A stretch of 64,000 bases of DNA. Source: Polynucleobacter necessarius (GTDB taxonomy: Bacteria; Pseudomonadota; Gammaproteobacteria; Burkholderiales; Burkholderiaceae). The stretch spans positions 312,712-376,711 of the forward strand of contig NZ_LT606946.1 in NCBI RefSeq assembly GCF_900095175.1, given 5' to 3'. The first letter of the stretch is position 1. Each line of letters opens with the position of its first letter. The position numbers and the translations under genes are program-made. The notes under the pieces are model-generated. The model did no database searches. It saw nothing but the letters and a program-made list of their open reading frames with translations, and had not been told where the DNA came from. Positions 23,306 to 30,619 of the stretch are shown one piece after another.

Positions 23306-24452
23306 GGTATTGGTGCTTGATACGAAGACCACTGGTCTCTCCAATTTGGATGAACCTATTGAAATAGCCGCAGCGTTGTATGAGATAGATTCGGATGGTA
23401 ATTTAGTTAAAAAATTGGATGCTTATAACGGTAGGCGTGAACCATCGGTGCCGATTAGTTTTATGGCACAAAAAGTCCATAAAATTCCCAAAGCAGATCT
23501 TGCTGGCCAGGATTTTGATCACGAAAAAGTAGGGGCCTTACTATCCGACGCCGATGTAATCATTGCTCATAATGCTGATTTTGATAGTCGAATGCTTGAG
23601 CCGCTATACCCTGGTATCAAAGATAAATCTTGGCGTTGCACCATCAACCAATGGCCCTGGCCATTCTCATCAGGGAAGTCCTTATCTTTGGTTGCAGCGG
23701 AATTGGATATTCCACAACTTAATGCTCATTCAGCAGAAGGGGATGTGGATGCATTAAGTGCATGCCTTTTTCATTCTGCAGGTAATGGCAGTTATCTTAA
23801 AAATCTTTTATCCGAAAATGATTACGTATTTAAAAGTACTACTGAAAATGCTTATCAGAGGGCTGCAAGTAGCATTACGCCCGAGGTAAGCGAGGCATGT
23901 AGGAACTTATTGGATATTGTGGGGGCTATCGTCTCGGATAGGAATCTACATGATTCCGAGATTATGTTTGTTAATGACTGGATCAAAGCGCACCCTACGG
24001 TTTCAACATTATGGCCTGGCAACGTGATTGCTCAACAGCTAAAACAAATCCTTTCCGATGGAGTCATTTCAGAGGGTGAGCGCAGCTCTTTATTAAAGAG
24101 CCTTAGTGAAATTTCCGCTGGAGCTCTTGCTAAGGTCTCTGAAGTTGCTGAGGAGATTGATTTTCATCCGGATGAGTTGGATGTAATTGAATTCACATCC
24201 TATACCTTTTGCTTGAGTGGTAATTTTCTCTTTGGCGATAAGGATAAATGTGCTGATGAGATTACCAAAAGGGGCGGTTTGATGCTGGCTGGCGTCACCA
24301 AAATGTTAAATTACTTGATAGTGGGTGGCCTAGGCAGTGATCAATGGAAGCACGGTAATTTTGGAACTAAAGTTGAAAAAGCTATTCAATATCGCTCCGA
24401 TGGCATTCCTATAAAGATAGCTCACGAAGAGTCTTGGGTGAAATTCTTATAG
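23298..24452 (+). CDS. DnaQ-like exonuclease with C-terminal BRCT domain, catalytic Glu replaced
   Basis: Protein of 384 residues. An N-terminal DEDDh exonuclease domain (about 1-165) has LDTKTTGL, IAHNADFDSRML and NAHSAEGDVDAL; a C-terminal BRCT-like domain (about 300-384) reads YTFCLSGNFLFG...ITKRGGLM...YLIVGG. The canonical first motif is DxETTG; here Glu10 is Lys (AAG at 23325-23327), which should abolish metal binding unless it is an error (GAG to AAG). A middle domain (185-290) is helical. Exonuclease-BRCT proteins process nicked or damaged DNA; this one closes the island at the right palindrome. Confidence 0.8.
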   Translation: MTKVLVLDTKTTGLSNLDEPIEIAAALYEIDSDGNLVKKLDAYNGRREPSVPISFMAQKVHKIPKADLAGQDFDHEKVGALLSDADVIIAHNADFDSRMLEPLYPGIKDKSWRCTINQWPWPFSSGKSLSLVAAELDIPQLNAHSAEGDVDALSACLFHSAGNGSYLKNLLSENDYVFKSTTENAYQRAASSITPEVSEACRNLLDIVGAIVSDRNLHDSEIMFVNDWIKAHPTVSTLWPGNVIAQQLKQILSDGVISEGERSSLLKSLSEISAGALAKVSEVAEEIDFHPDELDVIEFTSYTFCLSGNFLFGDKDKCADEITKRGGLMLAGVTKMLNYLIVGGLGSDQWKHGNFGTKVEKAIQYRSDGIPIKIAHEESWVKFL

Positions 24453-24477
24453 CAAGTGTCGCGTTTCGCGACACTTG
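24453..24477. repeat. Right boundary palindrome of the accessory island
   Basis: Perfect palindrome with arms CAAGTGTCGCG/CGCGACACTTG and a TTT centre, starting at the base after the exonuclease stop codon. It matches the left palindrome (15016-15040) inverted at 23 of 25 positions. It could serve as a recombination site, a terminator, or both. Confidence 0.6.
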
Positions 24478-24546
24478 GGGCGGGCTAGACAGTTATCGAT
24501 TCCATAACTAAACTGGATCAGTAGCTCCCCTCATAAAAGGTTTTTA

Positions 24547-24921
24547 ATGAAATACCTCGTATCCCTGGGATTGTTACTAACGACTGGCTTAGCCAATGCA
24601 GTTAGTTATGACTGTGTTGTTACTAAAAAGCTGGATTTTGAGAATGTCTATCAGCCAGCTCAAATGGAAAAGTACAAGTTTTCCACCAGAATCCATGATT
24701 CAGATAAACCCAAAGTCGATAGGTGAAGTATTAAGCCTAATGACAACAAAGTAACGTGTGATTCCTACGAAATTGATAGGGTAGAAGTCGATAAGCAAGT
24801 GGGATACAAGAAGTTCTACTTATTTAGAAGTCAGTACGACATTCAACTATTCCCGGATATGAAGTTTGTTGAGAACAATGGTCGTGGTGGGATTGCTTTT
24901 GGGACTTGCAAATTACTATGA
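24547..24921 (+). pseudogene. Secreted hypothetical protein with in-frame TGA
   Basis: A frame of 124 codons plus stop, beginning MKYLVSLGLLLTTGLANA (signal peptide) and ending GIAFGTCKLL. One TGA at 24724-24726 interrupts it after 59 residues; both sides stay in the same frame, so a single substitution is enough. Two Cys remain in the second half. Family not recognised. It overlaps the convergent protease gene by six bases. Confidence 0.55.
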
Positions 24922-25839
24922 ATGATTTTTAACCCAGCTAATTCCTTGATTATTCCAAAGCAATTTAGAGATCAATGTTTGTCCAATCAAAATTGTTGCA
25001 AGGTGATATGCAGTAAGTACTTCATTCTGTAACAGTTGATTGCTTTCAAGGGCAGTTACATTTACCCCTTGCTTTTTGGCCTCAGTCATATCAATTCTTC
25101 TTCCATGACTTTTGTGATTGCTTGCGTCATTGAAGTAGTGGGCAATATCTTTCGCTTTTGTGGATTTGTTTGAGGATCGCCTCAGCATTCTATTTTCAAG
25201 CCACGAAGCCACCATTCTCTCGCCGTAATCTAGGGCATATTCTGCTTCTACCAAAAGTGCGGGACCAAGGGATTGCAAGATTGGTGCCCATGCATGCGCC
25301 AAGGAAAGATTTGAGCTAATTTCTTCTTTGGCTTTTGCAAACTGATCAACAATTGCTCGTGCGGATACAAATTTTCCTGAAATTGGAATTTGAGGGTCTA
25401 TTGGACCCAATTGACTAGGGCGACCCATGATGATCCTATTGGCAGATAGGCTAATCATTGTGCCTGCTGACATAGCAAATGTAGGGATGATCACCTCAAT
25501 ATCGCTAAATTTGCTGTGTAGATATTGAACGATTGATTCTGCCGCGTTAGTGACCCCGCCTGGAGTGTGAAGAATTAAAGTTAGTCCTTTACGAAAATCC
25601 ATTCCATACAGGCAAGACATAAATCCATTTATTTCTTCATAAGTAATTTGTATCGCATCTGGATTTAGGTGGGGTTTTTGTAGAAATGCTGATGCATAAA
25701 ATAATACATTTCTATCTTTTCGAAGTTTTGAGATGTTTTGGAGTGCGGCTGTAAGGTTGCTTATGAGCCATTGATTTTTAATATTTGGGTCGGGTGATAA
25801 GGCATTTAATTCATCTACTAGTTGAGACCATGCCGCCAT
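24916..25839 (-). CDS. SDH-type serine protease (Clp-fold)
   Basis: Protein of 307 residues of the serine-dehydrogenase-protease family (SDH_sah, PF01972), related to ClpP/SppA. The motifs LILHTPGGV (oxyanion loop, about residue 86), PTFAMSAGTMISLSA (Ser nucleophile near 125) and GRPSQLGPIDPQ follow the expected order. There is no signal peptide, so it is probably cytoplasmic. The 69-residue gene just upstream ends one base before it, so the two form an operon. Similar proteases occur in defence islands; substrate unknown. Confidence 0.8.
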   Translation of the reverse strand: MAAWSQLVDELNALSPDPNIKNQWLISNLTAALQNISKLRKDRNVLFYASAFLQKPHLNPDAIQITYEEINGFMSCLYGMDFRKGLTLILHTPGGVTNAAESIVQYLHSKFSDIEVIIPTFAMSAGTMISLSANRIIMGRPSQLGPIDPQIPISGKFVSARAIVDQFAKAKEEISSNLSLAHAWAPILQSLGPALLVEAEYALDYGERMVASWLENRMLRRSSNKSTKAKDIAHYFNDASNHKSHGRRIDMTEAKKQGVNVTALESNQLLQNEVLTAYHLATILIGQTLISKLLWNNQGISWVKNHS

Positions 25840-25840
25840 A

Positions 25841-26050
25841 TCAAACTCCTTTTATGAACGATAAACCTATAGGATGAGACCAGTCTTTCGGCCTACCTGG
25901 AGTGAATGTTGTCATTGATTTTAAGTTGGATGTTTTGGCTAAGGCTACATAAGCCTCTAGTTGCTTTGAGGCTTCCGCAAGAAGGTCTAAGATATCCTTA
26001 TCGCTTAAAAGTTTGGCGCTTTTGTTTGCCGTTACTTTACTCATGCTCAA
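25841..26050 (-). CDS. Small hypothetical protein upstream of the SDH protease
   Basis: Protein of 69 residues starting MSMSKVTANKSAKLLSDKD, mostly helical up to residue 40, then a Gly/Pro-rich tail (FTPGRPKDWSHPIGLSFIKGV). The protease ATG follows its stop after one base. It may be a partner or regulator of the protease. Family not recognised. Confidence 0.5.
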   Translation of the reverse strand: MSMSKVTANKSAKLLSDKDILDLLAEASKQLEAYVALAKTSNLKSMTTFTPGRPKDWSHPIGLSFIKGV

Positions 26051-26218
26051 AATTTATCACATATGAGCTCTCGCAATGAGATTTCTGTCTTAGTGCGTCA
26101 ATTTAGGCTGCCTAAAGAGTTTCTTGCTGGTCACCCAGCGCCCAACATCCCCACTCGAAACGTCCAATCAGTTCCGCATTGTTCCAAACAGTCGTCACAT
26201 TTAACCAGCCTACAAAGG

Positions 26219-26252
26219 CAAAACCCCCCACTATTGCTAGTGAGGGTTTCTT
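26219..26252 (-). terminator. Rho-independent-like terminator after tRNA-Lys
   Basis: On the minus strand, AAACCCTCACTA, a GCAA loop, then TAGTGGGGGGTTTT: a stem of about 11 pairs with one wobble, ending in T's, six bases downstream of the tRNA 3' end. Confidence 0.6.
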
Positions 26253-26257
26253 GATAC

Positions 26258-26333
26258 TGGTGGGTCGGGTGAGATTCGAACTCGCGACCAACGGATTAAA
26301 AGTCCGCTGCTCTACCGACTGAGCTACCGACCC
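26258..26333 (-). tRNA. tRNA-Lys (anticodon TTT)
   Basis: 76 bases including an encoded CCA. Acceptor stem GGGTCGG/CCGACCC, D-loop AGCTCAGTCGGTAGAGC, anticodon loop CTTTTAA with anticodon TTT, and T-loop GTTCGAATC are all present. It lies 1.8 kb beyond the right island palindrome. I found no partial copy of its 3' end elsewhere in the window. Confidence 0.95.
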
Positions 26334-26418
26334 AGTAAGACAGAAATTATAGCAAGAACTTGGTTTGGCTTCCCCGGTTTTCGGGTGTTGCCCTGTATGC
26401 CTTGTACTTACAAGTGCG

Positions 26419-27756
26419 CTAGGCGTTAGCGCGTCTGGCAACAGGTGGATTTTTGGAGAAATAGTCCTTAATTCCTCTCAAAATCGCTTCGGCAATGCGG
26501 TCTTGATAAGCGTCATCATTAAGGCGAGCCTCTTCTTGAGGGTTGCTGATAAAGGCTGTCTCAACGAGGATTGAGGGGATATCAGGGGCTTTGAGGACGG
26601 CAAAGCTGGCTTGCTCCACTTTGTTTTTATGTAGCGGAGCAAATCCACCAATTTGCCTCAATATCGACTGCCCCACTTGAAGTGAATCTTTGATTTGGGC
26701 GGTGGTCGACATATCTAGTAATAAGTTGGCAACCTGTTTATCTTGCGACTTGATATTGATGCCGCCAATTAAATCTGAGGCATTTTCTTTGTTGGCCATC
26801 CAGCGTGCAGTGGTGCTACTGGCACCCATTTGGGATAGCGCAAAAACGGAAGCGCCTTTGGCCCTAGGTTCGATAAATGCATCCGCATGAATCGAGACAA
26901 ATAAATCCGCCTCCACTCGACGTGCTTTATGCACTCTAGTATGTAGGGGTACAAAGTAATCGCCATCTCTAGTAAGAAATGGGCGCATATACGCATCATT
27001 ATCAATTTTGTCGCGCAAACGTTTCGCAATAGAAAGAACAACATTTTTTTCTTTGGATCCCATCGCACCAACAGCACCCGGATCCTCCCCACCATGACCT
27101 GCATCAATGGCAACGGTAATGAGGCGCCTGTGTTTTGCTGGAGCTGCAGGTTGTTTTACATCTGGAATGGCTTGGGCTACTGGAGCCTTTGGAGCTTCCT
27201 TTTCTTTTTGGATGGCAAATTGCGCAATCAAATCGATTTCTTCATTAGCTTTTTCTAGTGCACTCTCTTTGCGTGCGCTGCTCTTAACCAACTCCATCAG
27301 AGGATCTGGCGGAGTTGCTGGGTAGAGATCGAGCACCATGCGGTACTGGTATTCCGCAATGGGGTCTAGTGTGAAGAGTTGAGGTTTTACAGGCTCTTTA
27401 AGGTCAAAAACGATGCGCACCATGCCAGGTTGAAATTGCCCCACGCGAATTTGTGACACGTAGGGATCGTTAGGCTTGACCTTGGCTACTAAGTCTTTCA
27501 GGGTGGAGTTAAATTCCATACCCCGAACATCGACTACCAAGCGATCGGGATTGGTGAGTAATTGTTGCGTGATAGGTAGTGCTTTATCGGATTCGAGCGT
27601 AATCCGCGTGTAATCTTCTGCAGGCCAAATACGTACGCCCAATATCTTAGCGCCCCAAGCAATCTCTGCCTCGCCAAAGAAGAGGATGAAACCCAACATC
27701 TTTGCTGAAGTTTTGAGATGCTTTCTTCTAGAGGGGTTGAGGGGTGACTTGCTCAT
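26419..27756 (-). CDS. amiC: N-acetylmuramoyl-L-alanine amidase
   Basis: Exported amidase of 445 residues that splits daughter-cell peptidoglycan. An N-terminal signal region with twin Arg (NPSRRKHLKTSAK) suggests Tat export, as in AmiC. An AMIN domain follows (about 38-135: RITLESDKALP, DRLVVDVRGM). The zinc-binding catalytic domain (about 215-435) has VAIDAGHGGEDPG, the metal His in FVSIHADAF and the catalytic Glu in ILVETAFISN. It begins two bases after the tsaE stop, a common pair. Confidence 0.93.
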   Translation of the reverse strand: MSKSPLNPSRRKHLKTSAKMLGFILFFGEAEIAWGAKILGVRIWPAEDYTRITLESDKALPITQQLLTNPDRLVVDVRGMEFNSTLKDLVAKVKPNDPYVSQIRVGQFQPGMVRIVFDLKEPVKPQLFTLDPIAEYQYRMVLDLYPATPPDPLMELVKSSARKESALEKANEEIDLIAQFAIQKEKEAPKAPVAQAIPDVKQPAAPAKHRRLITVAIDAGHGGEDPGAVGAMGSKEKNVVLSIAKRLRDKIDNDAYMRPFLTRDGDYFVPLHTRVHKARRVEADLFVSIHADAFIEPRAKGASVFALSQMGASSTTARWMANKENASDLIGGINIKSQDKQVANLLLDMSTTAQIKDSLQVGQSILRQIGGFAPLHKNKVEQASFAVLKAPDIPSILVETAFISNPQEEARLNDDAYQDRIAEAILRGIKDYFSKNPPVARRANA

Positions 27757-27758
27757 CT

Positions 27759-28289
27759 CTATAGGGGGTATAGTTTTTCTATAACAGCCATTCCCTGACC
27801 GGTATTGGCTTGCAGGCTAATATTTCTTGCGTTCTCATCTTCGCCGGCGCTGAGATGAATTTCGATATCAAAAGCTGGCAGGGTACCCTCAGCTTTTCCT
27901 GGCCACTCCACCAAGCAGAATCCAGGCTCATCAAAATGTTCTGCAAAGCCAGCTTCTTGCCACTCTAGGGGATCTCTCATGCGATAAAGATCAAAGTGAT
28001 GAGCTGTAATGCTTACTGCTGACGATGGGTTGCCGCTGTTGAGTTCAATGGGATGGGGTTCACACAAGGTATAGGCGGGGCTTTTAACTCGCCCCGTATA
28101 TCCCAGGGCTTGTATCAGGTGGCGTGCAAAGGTGGTCTTACCCGCCCCAAGATCGCCTTCTAGAGAGATATTGAGGTGAATGCTTTGGTCTGCTTGAAAA
28201 AGGTGGCTGAGGCTGAAGGCAAGCTTTTGTGCCAAGGCGGTCGTATCCGCTTCTTGCCTACAATGTTGAGTAAATGAATTCTGAGCCAT
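27759..28289 (-). CDS. tsaE: tRNA threonylcarbamoyladenosine biosynthesis ATPase TsaE
   Basis: ATPase of 176 residues that cycles the TsaBD complex in t6A tRNA modification. Walker A-like LEGDLGAGKTTFARHL (about residues 43-58), SPAYTLCEPH and FDLYRM (residues about 115) and CLVEWP near 133 are the family's motifs. Downstream amiC is the usual neighbour, and queG is divergent. Confidence 0.92.
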   Translation of the reverse strand: MAQNSFTQHCRQEADTTALAQKLAFSLSHLFQADQSIHLNISLEGDLGAGKTTFARHLIQALGYTGRVKSPAYTLCEPHPIELNSGNPSSAVSITAHHFDLYRMRDPLEWQEAGFAEHFDEPGFCLVEWPGKAEGTLPAFDIEIHLSAGEDENARNISLQANTGQGMAVIEKLYPL

Positions 28290-28332
28290 TTGCCTAGTTT
28301 ATTCAATTATTAAGATATATTCTGTATTACGT

Positions 28333-29427
28333 ATGACTTCTTCCCAAATACCGAACGCTGTTGATCAGATCCATCTTCGTGAATGGCTTAATGAGCAGTC
28401 TCGTCAGTTGGGTTTTGATGGCTTGCGCATCACTGATACCCATCTTGGATCGACTACAGAGAGGCTGCGTGAGTGGTTAGATCAAGGGCGTCATGGTCAG
28501 ATGGAGTACATGGCTAAACATGCTGATTTACGCTCTGATCCCGGCATGCTAGTTCCAGGTACTGTTAGGGTTATTTGCGTCACGATGAACTACTTATCCC
28601 CTACGATTCATTTTGACCATGAGTGGCTACGTTTAGCTGAGCCTACCCAGGCAGTCGTATCCATGTATGCCCGTGGTCGCGACTATCACAAGGTGATGCG
28701 TAATCGTTTGCAAGAGTTTGCACAAATTATTGAAAAGCAAATTGGCTCATTTGGTTACCGCGTATTTACCGACTCAGCACCATTAATGGAGGTGGAGTTG
28801 GCTCGTAAGGCGGGCCTAGGTTGGCGGGGTAAACATACTTTGCTGCTCAATCGTGAATCTGGGTCGACATTCTTTTTAGGTGAAATCTTGGTGGATGTTC
28901 CATTGCCGGTTGACCAAGAAGAAGACTCACATTGTGGTACTTGCCAATCTTGCATTGATATATGTCCTACTCAAGCCATTACAGCGCCCTACCAATTAGA
29001 TGCACGCCGATGCATTTCTTACTTAACGATTGAAAACCCAGATGCCATTCCGGTGGAGTTTCGTAGGGCAATGGGCAATCGTGTTTATGGATGCGACGAC
29101 TGTCAGCTAATTTGCCCTTGGAATAAATTTGCAAAGCGTATGGCCTTACCCGATTTTGCTGAACGACATGGTCTTGGAAAGGCTAGTCTTCTGCAGCTTT
29201 GGTCTTGGACTGAGGAGGAATTCGAGAAGCGTCACGAAGGTAGTGCAATTCGTCGTATTGGTTACATCCGCTGGCGCAGAAACCTAGCTGTTGCGATGGG
29301 GAATGCCTTAGCTGATGGTGAGGTATCGGAGATTGATAAGCGTTCTCTCAGGGAGGCTTTAATGGCCTGCTTACCAAGCTCAGATGACTTGGTAGCGGAG
29401 CATATTCAGTGGGCCCTGGATATCTAA
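28333..29427 (+). CDS. queG: Epoxyqueuosine reductase
   Basis: Cobalamin- and 4Fe-4S-dependent enzyme of 364 residues for the last step of queuosine tRNA synthesis. Two cluster motifs are visible: CGTCQSCIDICPTQAI (about 199-214) and CDDCQLICPWN (about 253-263). The central DUF1730 region includes VSMYARGRDYHKVMRNRL and AGLGWRGKHTLLL. Start ATG at 28333; divergent from tsaE, a common arrangement. Confidence 0.94.
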   Translation: MTSSQIPNAVDQIHLREWLNEQSRQLGFDGLRITDTHLGSTTERLREWLDQGRHGQMEYMAKHADLRSDPGMLVPGTVRVICVTMNYLSPTIHFDHEWLRLAEPTQAVVSMYARGRDYHKVMRNRLQEFAQIIEKQIGSFGYRVFTDSAPLMEVELARKAGLGWRGKHTLLLNRESGSTFFLGEILVDVPLPVDQEEDSHCGTCQSCIDICPTQAITAPYQLDARRCISYLTIENPDAIPVEFRRAMGNRVYGCDDCQLICPWNKFAKRMALPDFAERHGLGKASLLQLWSWTEEEFEKRHEGSAIRRIGYIRWRRNLAVAMGNALADGEVSEIDKRSLREALMACLPSSDDLVAEHIQWALDI

Positions 29428-29470
29428 GTCGCTTTGGAAGCTTACGCCCCATCTCACTTACAATGATTTG

Positions 29471-30256
29471 ATGTCGTCAGCCGATAAGCCCAATATAGAC
29501 CCTAGCGAAATTGCTCTAGAGGGTTCGGGTGTACAGCGCTTTAAAGATTCCAGTCATGCTTTTTGGTCTGGCATTCGGGATGCTGCAGGCGCTCCTGCTA
29601 TGGTTTTGTTTGCAGGTATGGTGGGTTTTGGTGCGATGGGCAAAACGAATGGTATGGATGTCTGGTTTACCAGTGCCACCAGTTTCTTGATGTTTGCATT
29701 GCCTGGTCAGGTGGTATTGCTAGAGATGGCGATAACGGGATCTTCCGTACTAGCTATTGCACTGGCAGTGACTTTGACTTCCACCCGCTTTATCACGATG
29801 ACCTTGACGCTCTTTCCTCAGCTTCATGAAAAAGATCGCAACCATGGCCTTTATGCCTCGGTTCATTTGCTGGCAATGACTGCGTGGGCTATCTCCATGC
29901 GTGAGTTTCAGACCATCGAGGCTAGGCATCGATTGAGTTATTTCATAGGTCTTGGTCTGTTGTGTTGGCTAATCTCAGTGCCCGGTACTATTTTGGGTTA
30001 CTACTTGGCCGGTATGGTTCCACCGGCAATTACCCTTGGCCTAGTTTTCATTAACCCTTTATTCTTTTTGCTCACATTCACTGAAGTAAAGGCCTGGATT
30101 AATCAAATTGCGATTGGCCTGGGATTTGTACTAGGCCCATTTTTCTTTATCTTGGATCGCGATACCAGCTTGTTGACCACTGGTTTAGTTGCTGGAACTG
30201 CTGCCTATTTATTTGATCGCAAAGTATTGCGTAAGAAAGCAGGGGTAATAGGTTAA
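29471..30256 (+). CDS. azlC: AzlC-family amino-acid exporter, large subunit
   Basis: Membrane protein of 261 residues with seven or eight hydrophobic segments. AzlC and AzlD together export branched-chain amino acids or analogues. The ATG at 29471 is preferred to the TTG three bases earlier. The hydrophilic first 28 residues precede the first membrane segment. Its stop overlaps the azlD ATG (TAATG), as expected for the pair. Confidence 0.87.
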   Translation: MSSADKPNIDPSEIALEGSGVQRFKDSSHAFWSGIRDAAGAPAMVLFAGMVGFGAMGKTNGMDVWFTSATSFLMFALPGQVVLLEMAITGSSVLAIALAVTLTSTRFITMTLTLFPQLHEKDRNHGLYASVHLLAMTAWAISMREFQTIEARHRLSYFIGLGLLCWLISVPGTILGYYLAGMVPPAITLGLVFINPLFFLLTFTEVKAWINQIAIGLGFVLGPFFFILDRDTSLLTTGLVAGTAAYLFDRKVLRKKAGVIG

Positions 30257-30597
30257 TGAATACTGCCCTTCAAGGCTGGGGTTTATGGATTGCCTTAGCT
30301 GGTGCTACTCTTGGGACCTATTTTTGTCGTGCCATTGATGTTTTACTCGCCAAAAAAATTAACCAAGACAGTGAAATCTTTCGTTGGCTTGCTGCTGTAA
30401 CTTATGCCATGGTTGCAGCCTTAGCAGTCAGAATGGTCTTGATGCCAATTGGTCTATTAGCAACGGTGCCATTATGGATTCGGATTCTGATTTGTCTTCT
30501 CAGTCTTGGTGTGATGGTTTCTAAGCCAACGCACCGCCTCGTTCCAGCCCTATTGACTGGAACGCTTCTGATGCTAGCTTACGGCGTTATACGCTAA
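30256..30597 (+). CDS. azlD: AzlD-family transporter small subunit
   Basis: Membrane protein of 113 residues with four hydrophobic segments, the partner of AzlC. TYFCRAIDVLL near the start and RWLAAVTYAMVAALAVRM in the middle are family-like. The ATG overlaps the azlC stop. Confidence 0.85.
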   Translation: MNTALQGWGLWIALAGATLGTYFCRAIDVLLAKKINQDSEIFRWLAAVTYAMVAALAVRMVLMPIGLLATVPLWIRILICLLSLGVMVSKPTHRLVPALLTGTLLMLAYGVIR

Positions 30598-30619
30598 GTG
30601 AATCATTCAGCTGTTTAAT

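Noticed and set aside
26258-26333. tRNA-Lys as the island's integration site
   Set aside because: No repeat of the tRNA 3' end was found at the other side, and the palindromes lie 1.8 kb away from it.
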